A stretch of 12,175 nt of DNA from Candidatus Curtissbacteria bacterium (GCA_016187105.1 JACPKK010000008.1:1-12175), one strand, 5' to 3'; shown: positions 1 through 6,115, numbered from the stretch's first letter. Made by a program: numbers and translations. Notes: generated by a model from the sequence alone, not told the origin.

Positions 1-275
1 CTTTTGAAGATGTACCAAAAGCAATCATTATGCACCGCACCGAGGGAATGATAAAAATGGCGATTCATCCGCAAACAAGGCAAATTCTTGGCGTGCATAT
101 TCTCGCGCCAAATGCCGGAGAGCTGATCGCCGAGGCGATGATGCTGGTAAAAAACAAAAACACGATTGATGATGTGGTCAATTCGCTCCCGATGTTCCCA
201 ACGCTTTCCGAGGCAATTAAAATTGTTGCGCTTTCATTCACCAAAGACATTAGTAAATTAAGCTGCTGTATATGA
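1..275 (+). CDS. Mercuric-reductase-like flavoprotein disulfide reductase, C-terminal end (partial)
   Basis: The open frame runs in from the left edge (first full codon at base 3) and stops with TGA at 273-275, leaving about 90 residues. They match the C-terminal dimerisation domain of pyridine nucleotide-disulfide oxidoreductases: an IGVHIL-type strand (seen as LGVHILAPNAGELI), then the NSLPMFPTLSE segment. The end reads LSCCI. A vicinal Cys-Cys pair two or three residues from the C-terminus is the mercury-binding pair of MerA, which hands Hg(II) to the flavin active site of the partner subunit. The position of the catalytic His of lipoamide dehydrogenase (HPT) is Phe here (MFPT), which argues against lipoamide dehydrogenase. 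The FAD and NADPH domains and the redox Cys motif lie outside the window, so true MerA activity cannot be judged. The gene converges on dnaB with a 16-base gap and no clear terminator. Confidence 0.8.
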   Translation, partial: FEDVPKAIIMHRTEGMIKMAIHPQTRQILGVHILAPNAGELIAEAMMLVKNKNTIDDVVNSLPMFPTLSEAIKIVALSFTKDISKLSCCI

Positions 276-291
276 TTAGCGCGGCTGGGAC

Positions 292-1650
292 CTACGCCGC
301 TTCGACAACCTGCGGTTCGGCTTTTGGCTTGGGAGCTCTTTGCTTTTCTACCCCGTAGAATTTAACGCGGTCGGGGCGAAACGCCAAATCAATCTCCCCG
401 GTCGGCCCGTTTCTGTGCTTTTGGATATCCAGTTTTACCTGTTCTATTTTTTCCGCATCCGGCCGCCAGATAAACATCACCACGTCGGCATCCTGTTCAA
501 TTGCCCCGGATTCGCGCAGATCGGCCAGCTGCGGCCTTCTTGAACCCCTTTGCTCAACCGCACGCGATAATTGCGAGCACGCCAAAACCGGAATTTTAAG
601 TTCCCTTGCCAGATTCTTGAGGTTTTGGGAGATTTCCGATACCTCCTGCACCCTGTTTTCCAAATTCCTGCCGTGAATAAGCTGCAAGTAGTCAACTACC
701 AAAAGCGAAAGCCCATGCTCTACCTGCAAGCGCCTGGCTTTTGTCCTCATTTCCAAAATGTTAGAAGCCGGCGTGTCGTCGATAAAAAGCGGCGCATCGG
801 CTAAAATTCCCATTGCCTCCTGTAGCCTGTCAAAATCATCATCGTCAAGCTTCCCGGTCTTCAGCCTCCACGCGTCAACTTCGGATTGACTAACCAAAAG
901 CCTGTCAACGAGCTCCTCTTTGCTCATTTCCAAAGAAAATATGCCCACCGGTAAACCTTCGCGAACCGCAACATGAGCAGCAATATTTAAGGCCAGTGAA
1001 GTTTTCCCCTGCCCCGGCCGCGACGCCAAAATAAGTAAATTGCTGTCCTGCATGCCGGCCAGTTTACCGTCCAAATCCCAAAAGCCCGTCGGCACTCCGC
1101 GCAAACCGCCGGCTTTTTTATGCAATTCATCTAGTCGGTCAAAGCTTTCCGCCAGCGCGTTTTTTAAAGGGATAAAATTCTGGCGCAGTTGTTCCTGTGA
1201 AAGGGCAAACACCGCCTGTTCTGTCTCATCCAAAATTGTCCTCACGTCACCCGTTTCGTCAAAAGCCGCATCCGTTACCTTGGCCGCCGTGGAAATTAAC
1301 TGCCTTTTTATAAAATGGTGCCTCACAATCTGCGAATACTGGGCAATGTTGGCGGCTGTCGGCACAGCCGACGCCAGCTCCGCCAAATACGCCGCCCCGC
1401 CCACTTCGTCAAACCTGCCGCGGGCTTTGAGCTCTGCCGTCAAAGTCACCAGGTCAATGGGCTCGCGCCTTTCAAAAAGCGTAAAGATGGCGCTGAAAAT
1501 GTCAGCGTGGGCGCTTCTGTAAAAATGTTCCGGCTTTAAAACCTGGGCTACGGCCACGATTGCATCGCGGTCCAAAAGAATTGCCCCGATAATCGATTTC
1601 TCGGCGTCAAGGTCTTGCGGCGGCACTCGGCCGATGGTTTGTTTAGGCAT
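292..1650 (-). CDS. dnaB: Replicative DNA helicase DnaB
   Basis: 452 residues, the usual length for DnaB, the hexameric 5'-3' helicase that unwinds DNA at the replication fork. The N-terminal domain (about 8-110) begins with the typical PPQDLDAEKSIIGAILLD. The RecA-like domain carries Walker A RPGQGKTS (211-218), the EMSKEEL segment (241-247), Walker B LLVVDYLQLI (316-325), SRAVEQR and LADLRESGAIEQDADVV (362-391), and the arginine-finger segment KHRNGPTGE (411-419). These helicase genes are common intein sites, but no intein interrupts the Walker A or later motifs. The last 20 residues are a Lys/Pro/Ala-rich tail. ATG at 1650-1648 is placed directly before the conserved N-terminus; no Shine-Dalgarno sequence is seen. 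The gene lies 120 bases downstream of the MBL-fold gene on the same strand and converges on the merA-like gene. Confidence 0.97.
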   Translation of the reverse strand: MPKQTIGRVPPQDLDAEKSIIGAILLDRDAIVAVAQVLKPEHFYRSAHADIFSAIFTLFERREPIDLVTLTAELKARGRFDEVGGAAYLAELASAVPTAANIAQYSQIVRHHFIKRQLISTAAKVTDAAFDETGDVRTILDETEQAVFALSQEQLRQNFIPLKNALAESFDRLDELHKKAGGLRGVPTGFWDLDGKLAGMQDSNLLILASRPGQGKTSLALNIAAHVAVREGLPVGIFSLEMSKEELVDRLLVSQSEVDAWRLKTGKLDDDDFDRLQEAMGILADAPLFIDDTPASNILEMRTKARRLQVEHGLSLLVVDYLQLIHGRNLENRVQEVSEISQNLKNLARELKIPVLACSQLSRAVEQRGSRRPQLADLRESGAIEQDADVVMFIWRPDAEKIEQVKLDIQKHRNGPTGEIDLAFRPDRVKFYGVEKQRAPKPKAEPQVVEAA

Positions 1651-1770
1651 GATTCAGTTAATTCAATATCAAAGATAAAAAATCAAAAATAAAAAATATG
1701 GACGGCAAGAAAAACTTGCCCTTTTATTTTAAATTTTTTAAATGTATTTTTTATATTTTATATTTAATCT
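1651..1770. repeat. A/T-rich spacer with inverted A-run/T-run symmetry
   Basis: This spacer between dnaB and the MBL gene is almost pure A/T. Its left half on the plus strand (about 1670-1699) is A-rich with repeated AAAAAT-type words. Its right half (about 1723-1770) is T-rich with TTTTTAT-type words. A GC-containing hairpin lies between them. The arrangement gives A-rich, stem, T-rich order on both strands. It should hold the dnaB promoter if dnaB is not read through from the MBL gene, but I could not pick a convincing -35/-10 pair. Confidence 0.5.
1704..1720. terminator. Hairpin, possible weak bidirectional terminator
   Basis: GGCAAG (1704-1709) pairs perfectly with CTTGCC (1715-1720) around an AAAAA loop. 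On the plus strand CTTTTATTTT follows at once, but no plus-strand gene ends nearby. On the minus strand, where the MBL gene ends 51 bases upstream of the stem, the T-rich tract begins only after a seven-base gap. The stem is short (6 bp), so termination is uncertain. Confidence 0.35.
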
Positions 1771-2433
1771 TTAATTTTGTTTCTCCAGTACTACCACTTC
1801 CGGCTCTTCCGGCAGTTTTTCGCGCGATACGGAAAGCTTTGACTGCACTTCGCTGTTTTCCTTACCCATCGTTGAGAGGAACGCGCTAATTGGCGCCAGG
1901 TCAAACTTTAACCCTTCGACTTTGTAATGCATCGGCACGATTATTTTTGGTTCCAGCGCGGAAATTATATCCGGCGCATCGCGCGCCTCTATCGTATAGA
2001 CGCCGCCTGTTGGAATTAAAAGGACGTCACACAAAGTTAGCGCCTCGACTTGCTCTTGGGTCAGCTTTTTTTGCCCTATGTCCCCGAGGTGGACAATGTT
2101 TACCTCGTCAACAGTCACCATGTAAATTGTATTTTTACCGCGCTCGGCTCCCTCTTTGTCATCATGATAAGCAGCCACACCAACAACATTAACGCCAAGT
2201 TTTTCGTACTCTCCGGGGCCCGAAATCACAAATGGAGTTTTGCCCTCTTCAGTGCCGCGAACGGCTAATGCATTGTTATGATCCTGGTGATCGTGGGAAA
2301 TACAAACTATATCTGCTTCCAGCTTAGGGGCTGAAAGACCAACGAAATCTGGGGTATAAGGGTCAAAAACCAGGGTCGCGCTTTTACCCTTTACCTTAAA
2401 ACATGCCTGGCCGTAAAACCAAATGTCTACCAT
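1771..2433 (-). CDS. MBL-fold metallo-hydrolase, UlaG/YtkL-like
   Basis: 220 residues of metallo-beta-lactamase fold. The metal motif HxHxDH is complete: His47, His49, Asp51, His52 (SHDHQDH). The later ligands are plausible as Asp118 in HLGDIG and His169 in VPMHYK. The start MVDIWFYGQACFKV is typical of the UlaG-like branch, which includes ascorbate-6-phosphate lactonase and many uncharacterised phosphodiesterase-like hydrolases. The substrate cannot be inferred; the clear first metal site says only that it is a metal-dependent hydrolase, cytosolic since no signal peptide is visible. The C-terminal 30 residues are charged and look loosely structured. It is upstream of dnaB on the same strand and divergent from the gene at 2544. 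Confidence 0.88.
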   Translation of the reverse strand: MVDIWFYGQACFKVKGKSATLVFDPYTPDFVGLSAPKLEADIVCISHDHQDHNNALAVRGTEEGKTPFVISGPGEYEKLGVNVVGVAAYHDDKEGAERGKNTIYMVTVDEVNIVHLGDIGQKKLTQEQVEALTLCDVLLIPTGGVYTIEARDAPDIISALEPKIIVPMHYKVEGLKFDLAPISAFLSTMGKENSEVQSKLSVSREKLPEEPEVVVLEKQN

Positions 2434-2441
2434 AGATTAAG

Positions 2442-2447
2442 ATTATC
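2442..2447 (-). promoter_or_regulatory. Candidate -10 box of the MBL gene
   Basis: Read on the minus strand, GATAAT ends 8 bases before the ATG at 2433. That spacing would put the transcription start at or next to the start codon, giving a leaderless message. No good -35 sits at 16-18 bases, so support is modest and rests mainly on the matching arrangement before hisS. Confidence 0.35.
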
Positions 2448-2502
2448 GTCGAATGACTAAAAAATAATATCACAAAGGCAAAAGTTGCGCGAGTCCCCCA
2501 AA

Positions 2503-2532
2503 TTGCCCAAGATCAATCATTTGTGCTAATCT
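2503..2532 (+). promoter_or_regulatory. Candidate promoter of the gene at 2544
   Basis: TTGCCC (2503-2508) and TAATCT (2527-2532) are 18 bases apart. The -10 is preceded by TGC, an extended -10 feature. Only 11 bases separate the -10 from the ATG at 2544, so the mRNA would be nearly leaderless. The -10 matches the consensus at only half of its positions. Confidence 0.35.
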
Positions 2533-2543
2533 AAAGACCACCG

Positions 2544-3461
2544 ATGATTGGCTCCGTTTGGAAAAAATATAAGGTTTATATTGTCTCCTTTTTCTCGCTC
2601 TCCCTCTTTGTCGCCGCCATCCTCGGCCTTTGGCAGCTCCAGCCGCAGGCCCCGCTTCAAACCGTCCTTTCCGAAAAATCGCAGACTTCCCCTTTACCAC
2701 CAGAGAGTCAAGGTTTTGAGCCCAAAGACGGCAGCGTCACTAGTGATAAAACTGTCAAGTTCAAAGGCAAAATGCTTCCAGATTCCTTAATCTTTATTAT
2801 TTCCAGCGATTTCCAGCTGACCGCCAAAGCCGACGCAAGCGGTGCTTTTGAAAAAGAAGTCACCCTTTCATCCGGCTTAAATCTTATCGACATAATCTCC
2901 GTTTCCGGCGACCTTGCCAAAGAATTGCGCAAATCAACTGCCTTGTATTTGGCAGATGATAATACCGCTAGCGCTGTTGCCGCCGGCAGTGTCAAAACCA
3001 TTTTCGATAATGTCATTACCGTTTCTGCCTTAAACTCCCAGATAACTGTCCGAACCAGCTCCTTAACCGATATCGTCTTCCCCCAAGACGCCGCCCAAAA
3101 AGAATCGACCGAGTCAGCAAAAGATATCAGGGTCGGCGACTATCTAGTCGCTCTTGGAGACGCCAAAGATGCCGACACAATCGCCGCCAAAAAAATAACA
3201 ATTATCCGCGACAATAAACCGCAAAATAACGAAGTGCTATCAAGCGTCAAAATCTTAACTGCCCCCAAACTAAATCTTTTTACTGCCAAAACCAATAAGG
3301 ACGCGAAAATTCTGGAGTTGACTCTTACCAAAACGACTCAAGGTTTATTAGACGGCAAAGAGGCCCAAGTTACCGACATCCAAAAAGACAAAAACGCCGT
3401 CATCATTTACCACGAGGGCGGCACCAAAAAGATCGTCGACCTTGTGTACTTGCTACCATAA
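2544..3461 (+). CDS. Membrane-anchored Ig-like/DUF5666-like protein of unknown function
   Basis: 305 residues. Residues about 10-31 form a single N-terminal membrane segment after a Lys-rich start, so the rest is predicted to face outside the cytoplasm. A Pro/Ser/Gln-rich linker (33-57) follows. Residues about 58-135 look like a bacterial Ig-like domain: PKDGSVTSDKTVKFKGK, then a small-residue turn ADASGAFEKEVTL and GLNLIDIISVSGD. Residues about 145-220 resemble DUF5666: repeated beta strands with a closing VGDYLVALGDAKDADTIAAKKI segment. A similar strand-rich block follows to the end (to about 303). No catalytic motif or cysteine is seen. A role as a surface or cell-wall-associated protein is an inference from architecture alone. 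ATG 2544 is chosen because it directly precedes the membrane segment; no Shine-Dalgarno sequence is present. Confidence 0.8.
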   Translation: MIGSVWKKYKVYIVSFFSLSLFVAAILGLWQLQPQAPLQTVLSEKSQTSPLPPESQGFEPKDGSVTSDKTVKFKGKMLPDSLIFIISSDFQLTAKADASGAFEKEVTLSSGLNLIDIISVSGDLAKELRKSTALYLADDNTASAVAAGSVKTIFDNVITVSALNSQITVRTSSLTDIVFPQDAAQKESTESAKDIRVGDYLVALGDAKDADTIAAKKITIIRDNKPQNNEVLSSVKILTAPKLNLFTAKTNKDAKILELTLTKTTQGLLDGKEAQVTDIQKDKNAVIIYHEGGTKKIVDLVYLLP

Positions 3462-3464
3462 CTT

Positions 3465-3504
3465 AACAATGTAGCAATGCAACAATCTAACAATCTATAA
3501 TATC
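3465..3504 (+). repeat. Period-8 tandem array before hisS (unit ARCAATNN)
   Basis: Four consecutive octamers occupy 3465-3496, all fitting ARCAATNN (positions 3465, 3473, 3481, 3489). A degenerate fifth unit, ATAATATC, extends the register to 3504 and includes part of the -10 box. The array fills nearly the whole gap between the stop of the preceding gene and hisS. The same octamer family occurs in the opposite orientation at 5771-5810. Confidence 0.75.
3496..3501 (+). promoter_or_regulatory. Candidate -10 box of hisS
   Basis: A perfect TATAAT lies 8 bases before the ATG at 3510. Transcription would start at about the start codon, giving a leaderless mRNA; no Shine-Dalgarno sequence is present. 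The -35 position (about 3473-3478, inside the octamer array) does not match the consensus well. Confidence 0.5.
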
Positions 3505-3509
3505 TTTAT

Positions 3510-4430
3510 ATGCAAAAAGCGCCGCCGACACCTAAAGGCTTTCGTGATATTTTGCCCGACGCCGCGGGAGTACGCCGCCAAGTTATTAATCAAATAGCTG
3601 ATGTTCTGGAAAAAGAAGGCTTCGAGCCTATCGAAACCCCAACTATCGAGTTCGCCGAAACGCTAACAGGCAAATATGGTGAGGAAGAAAAGCTCATTTA
3701 TAAATTCACCGACCGCGGCGAAAGGGAACTCGCCCTGCGCTATGATCTCACCGTTCCCCTCGCCCGCTTCATTGCCTCAAATCAGCAATTGATGAGAAAC
3801 GGCCCATTCCGCCGCTATCAAATCGGCCAAGTCTTCCGCGGCGAAAACCCCCAACACGGCCGCTACCGCGAATTCACCCAGTTTGATTTCGATACCGTCG
3901 GATCAGATAGTCTGGAAGAAGATGCAAAAATAATAGCTACCGCAATCAAAGCGGTCAGGTCTTTAGGCTTGACCAGTGCAAGCATGGCCATCAATCACAG
4001 GAATTATTTCAAAGATGTTCCACCTGCGGTAGTACGGGCATGGGATAAATATCACAAGGTTGGCGAAGTTGGTGTCATTGAGGAATTAGTTTCAGGAGGA
4101 ATGCCAAAAGAAGAAGCAAGAAAATCTGTCGACTTGCTCAATAGACCCGGAAAGTCTGACGAATTTGAGCAGCTCAGATCTAAACTTGAATCTCACGAGT
4201 TAGAATTTGGAAAGCACTTTTTCTTTGATAGAACCTTGGCAAGAGGACTAGACTATTACACTGGAAATATTTTCGAACTTAAACCGACTGGAAAACCAGG
4301 AGAACTATCAATTGGCGCCGGCGGCAGATACGACAATCTAATCGGCATGTTTGCCGGCAAGCAGATCCCCGCCGTCGGCTTTTCTTTTGGCATCGACCGC
4401 CTCATAGAATCTTTAAATGCCCAAGATTAA
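3510..4430 (+). CDS. hisS: Histidine--tRNA ligase lacking the C-terminal anticodon-binding domain
   Basis: 306 residues, against about 420 for usual HisRS, which charges tRNA-His with histidine. The class II catalytic core is complete. It starts with TPKGFRDILP, continues with LRYDLTVPLARF (76-87), motif 2 with FRGENPQHGRYREF (109-122), the histidine-binding HisA signature RGLDYYTG (245-252), GGRYDNLIG (271-279), and motif 3 VGFSFGIDRL (289-298). The LRYDLT and GRYREFTQFDFD forms resemble the archaeal/eukaryote-like HisRS group. The frame stops eight residues after motif 3, where the roughly 100-residue anticodon-binding domain should begin. The next gene starts inside it with a 14-base overlap, and no anticodon-domain remnant is visible in the following sequence. 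The intact HisA Arg/Asp makes HisZ (the ATP-phosphoribosyltransferase regulator) unlikely. Codon choice changes between about 3940 and 4330. Confidence 0.9.
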   Translation: MQKAPPTPKGFRDILPDAAGVRRQVINQIADVLEKEGFEPIETPTIEFAETLTGKYGEEEKLIYKFTDRGERELALRYDLTVPLARFIASNQQLMRNGPFRRYQIGQVFRGENPQHGRYREFTQFDFDTVGSDSLEEDAKIIATAIKAVRSLGLTSASMAINHRNYFKDVPPAVVRAWDKYHKVGEVGVIEELVSGGMPKEEARKSVDLLNRPGKSDEFEQLRSKLESHELEFGKHFFFDRTLARGLDYYTGNIFELKPTGKPGELSIGAGGRYDNLIGMFAGKQIPAVGFSFGIDRLIESLNAQD

Positions 4431-5406
4431 TCCTGCCGTATTTTACCTCGCTCTTGCTGCCGTAATTTGGGGCGCGACAGTCCCCATCATGAAGATTACG
4501 CTTCAGGAAATCCCCATCTTTTCGCTTATTGTCTTGCGAATGACAACAGCCAGCATTTTTCTCTTCCCTTTTGTCGCAAGCAAATTAAAAATAGATTCCC
4601 ACGGCCTAAAGGCCGCGGTTCTCCCTTCTTCGCTCAAAATTCGCTTCACCTCCGTCCTAAAGGACGGAGTTTTTTCGTCCAGAATAAAAAAGGAAGACCT
4701 TAAGCTCCTTTTCTTGGCAGCATTTTTTGGAACAAACCTAAACTTGGCTTTTTTCTTTTACGGGCTCCGATATTCACAAGCCATCAACGCTTCTGTAATC
4801 GTGGCAACCACACCAGTCCTTACCCTCATTTTGGCCCACATTTACTTAAAAGAAAAATTGTCGGCAAAACTTGTAGCCGGTGCCCTTCTGGCATTTTTAG
4901 GAATACTTACAATAATCGGAATTCCAGTCTTTGAACTTAAGTGGCAGGCGGTAGTAGGCGACCTTGCACTTCTCGCTTCAGCTCTCGCCTGGGTCGGTCA
5001 TGAGATCTTCTCCAAAAAAGCATTAAAGAAGCATCCGCCTATTGTGGTTGCTTTTGCCACAACAGTAATTGGTGCCGCTGTTTTTGCTCCGCTGGCATTG
5101 TGGGAACTTTCAACTAACCCCGGATGGTATAGCGGTCTTTCCGCTCAAGGCATACTTGGGCTTCTTTATGGTATATTTTTCTCCTCGCTAATTGCCTACA
5201 CGGTCTGGCAAATAGGCCTTTCCAAAACAACGGCGACGCAGGCATCTTTTATTTTCTACCTCCTGCCAGTATTCGGAATAATCTTTTCGATAATATTACT
5301 CAAAGAATCTTTCTCTCCTATACTCTTTTTAGGAACAGCCCTAGTTGCCGCTGGTATAGTACTGACCGAATATCACCGCAAAAAACATCCCCGGCTTTCC
5401 AGATAA
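4417..5406 (+). CDS. EamA/DMT-family permease with a palindromic insertion
   Basis: 329 residues, with two EamA repeats and about ten membrane segments. The first half opens with FYLALAAVIWGATVPIMKITL. The second half begins near residue 175 (DLALLASALAWVGHEIFSKKAL) and ends with LLPVFGIIFSIILLKESFSPILFLGTALVAAGIVL-type helices before a basic tail. The family moves small metabolites such as amino acids or purine-related compounds across the inner membrane; this substrate is unknown. Residues about 60-90 form an extra hydrophilic stretch between membrane segments 2 and 3. It is encoded by a 93-base segment holding two palindromes and explains the excess over the usual length of about 290-300. 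The start overlaps the end of hisS by 14 bases, so the two are probably co-transcribed. Confidence 0.9.
   Translation: MPKINPAVFYLALAAVIWGATVPIMKITLQEIPIFSLIVLRMTTASIFLFPFVASKLKIDSHGLKAAVLPSSLKIRFTSVLKDGVFSSRIKKEDLKLLFLAAFFGTNLNLAFFFYGLRYSQAINASVIVATTPVLTLILAHIYLKEKLSAKLVAGALLAFLGILTIIGIPVFELKWQAVVGDLALLASALAWVGHEIFSKKALKKHPPIVVAFATTVIGAAVFAPLALWELSTNPGWYSGLSAQGILGLLYGIFFSSLIAYTVWQIGLSKTTATQASFIFYLLPVFGIIFSIILLKESFSPILFLGTALVAAGIVLTEYHRKKHPRLSR
4591..4686 (+). repeat. In-frame palindromic insertion in the EamA gene
   Basis: Two hairpins lie in tandem. The first is CGGCC (4602-4606), TAAA loop, GGCCG (4611-4615), with two further pairs outside a mismatch (4599-4600 with 4617-4618). The second is CTCCGTCC (4650-4657), TAAA loop, GGACGGAG (4662-4669), followed by six T. 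Both share the core CCTAAAGG or its close variant. The segment is bounded by ATA at 4591-4593 and at 4684-4686, exactly 93 bases (31 codons) apart. Removing it would join KLKI to KKEDLKLL, a normal loop-to-helix transition for this family. The second hairpin plus T-run also has the form of an intrinsic terminator inside the gene. Confidence 0.7.
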
Positions 5407-5413
5407 CTTTGTA

Positions 5414-5442
5414 TTGTCCTTCGCTTCAATTTCTGCTAAAAT
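5414..5442 (+). promoter_or_regulatory. Candidate sigma70-type promoter of rpmE
   Basis: TTGTCC (5414-5419), a 17-base spacer and TAAAAT (5437-5442) with an upstream TGC extended -10. This is the best promoter in the window. Ten bases separate the -10 from the GTG start at 5453, so the predicted mRNA is leaderless or nearly so. Confidence 0.6.
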
Positions 5443-5452
5443 ACCCTCTATC

Positions 5453-5764
5453 GTGAAAGCCAATATTCATCCCCAATATTTCGACGATGCCAAAGTCGTT
5501 TGCGCCTGCGGCAATTCGTTTGTAACCGGCGCGACTGTGCCGGAAATCCGCGTGGAAGTTTGCTCCAAATGTCACCCGTTTTTCACCGGCGAAATGAAAT
5601 TTGTCGACACCTTAGGCCGCGTTGAAAAATTCCAGAAAAACCAGGCAAAAGCCAAGGTCATTCGCGCCCAAATTGTCCAAAAGAAAGAAGAAAAAATCAA
5701 AAGGCAAAGACCGGGTTCACTTCGCGAAATGATCGACCTTGCTAAAAAGCAAGCCGCCTCTTAG
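5453..5764 (+). CDS. rpmE: Ribosomal protein bL31 with C-terminal extension
   Basis: 103 residues from a GTG start; bL31, a protein of the large ribosomal subunit, is usually near 70. The start is set by the family N-terminus KANIHPQYF, which begins right after the GTG; a TTG 39 bases upstream in frame falls in the -35 box and is rejected. The zinc ligands are present as Cys17, Cys19 (CAC) and Cys37, Cys40 (CSKC), the zinc-binding C+ form. The core ends near residue 66 at LGRVEKFQK. A basic extension of about 35 residues follows, containing KKEEKIKRQRPGSLREM. It is probably an extra rRNA-contacting tail. The gene lies upstream of prfA, a common bacterial neighbourhood, with the four-helix-bundle gene between them. 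Confidence 0.93.
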   Translation: MKANIHPQYFDDAKVVCACGNSFVTGATVPEIRVEVCSKCHPFFTGEMKFVDTLGRVEKFQKNQAKAKVIRAQIVQKKEEKIKRQRPGSLREMIDLAKKQAAS

Positions 5765-5770
5765 ATATAC

Positions 5771-5811
5771 TCATTGCTACATTGTTTCATTGCTCAATTG
5801 TTTATAATTGT
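5771..5811 (+). repeat. Period-8 tandem array before the four-helix-bundle gene (unit NNATTGYT)
   Basis: Four octamers fitting NNATTGYT start at 5771, 5779, 5787 and 5795, and a degenerate one follows. They are the reverse complement of the ARCAATNN family before hisS. A 15-base stretch (5772-5786, CATTGCTACATTGTT) is identical to the reverse complement of the hisS array at 3465-3479. The array fills the gap between rpmE and the next gene. Confidence 0.75.
5803..5808 (+). promoter_or_regulatory. Candidate -10 box of the four-helix-bundle gene
   Basis: A perfect TATAAT ends 10 bases before the ATG at 5819, again giving a leaderless arrangement. It is embedded at the edge of the octamer array. 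A TTGTTT lies 15 bases upstream (5782-5787), a short spacer. Confidence 0.45.
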
Positions 5812-5818
5812 TACACCC

Positions 5819-6115
5819 ATGAAGTACTTACAACTGAACGATATAGATTGCTATAAACGATCTCTCGCACTATCCAATTACGTTTGGAATTTAGTAATTA
5901 CCTGGGATCAATTTGCCAAAAAAACTGTAGGCGAACAATTTGTAAGAGCAACCGATTCTATCTCGGCCAATATCGCAGAGGGTTTTGGTAGATACGGAAA
6001 GAAAGATAAAATTAAATTCTATTATTATAGTTTTGGATCTTTAAAGGAAAGTCTCGACTGGAACGAGAAATCCAAAATAAGAAAACTTCTAGATACTAAT
6101 GAACACGTATCTTAA
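5819..6115 (+). CDS. Four-helix-bundle protein (S23/IVS type), C-terminally truncated
   Basis: 98 residues from ATG 5819. An upstream in-frame TTG falls inside the repeat array and is rejected. The sequence shows the family hallmarks: LQLNDIDCYKRSLALSNYVW, the central VGEQFVRATDSISANIAEGFGR, then KIKFYYYSFGSLKESLDW. These proteins are small helical bundles first noted as products of 23S rRNA intervening sequences; their cellular role is not established. Relatives run to about 115-125 residues, with a fourth helix after the KESLDW segment. Here the frame ends about 19 residues after it with an unrelated short tail, overlapping the start of prfA by 17 bases. The fourth helix is therefore missing or largely lost. 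Function is doubtful without it. Confidence 0.8.
   Translation: MKYLQLNDIDCYKRSLALSNYVWNLVITWDQFAKKTVGEQFVRATDSISANIAEGFGRYGKKDKIKFYYYSFGSLKESLDWNEKSKIRKLLDTNEHVS

Noticed and set aside
276..291. Terminator between the merA-like gene and dnaB
   Set aside because: The 16-base gap allows only a short bulged stem with the dnaB end and has no T-run on either strand.
3510..4430. HisZ, the regulatory subunit of ATP-phosphoribosyltransferase
   Set aside because: HisZ also lacks the C-terminal domain, but this protein keeps the full RGLDYYTG histidine-binding signature and motif 2 residues; no hisG is in view.
5414..5452. Upstream TTG start giving a longer L31
   Set aside because: The extra 13 residues do not fit the L31 family, and the TTG lies in the -35 box of a good promoter; GTG 5453 precedes the conserved N-terminus.
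3465..5811. CRISPR array or transposon ends
   Set aside because: The repeats are 7-9 bases without spacers, and no transposase, cas gene or target duplication accompanies them.
5774..5818. Upstream TTG start for the four-helix-bundle protein
   Set aside because: It falls inside the octamer array; ATG 5819 starts the family sequence and follows a TATAAT.
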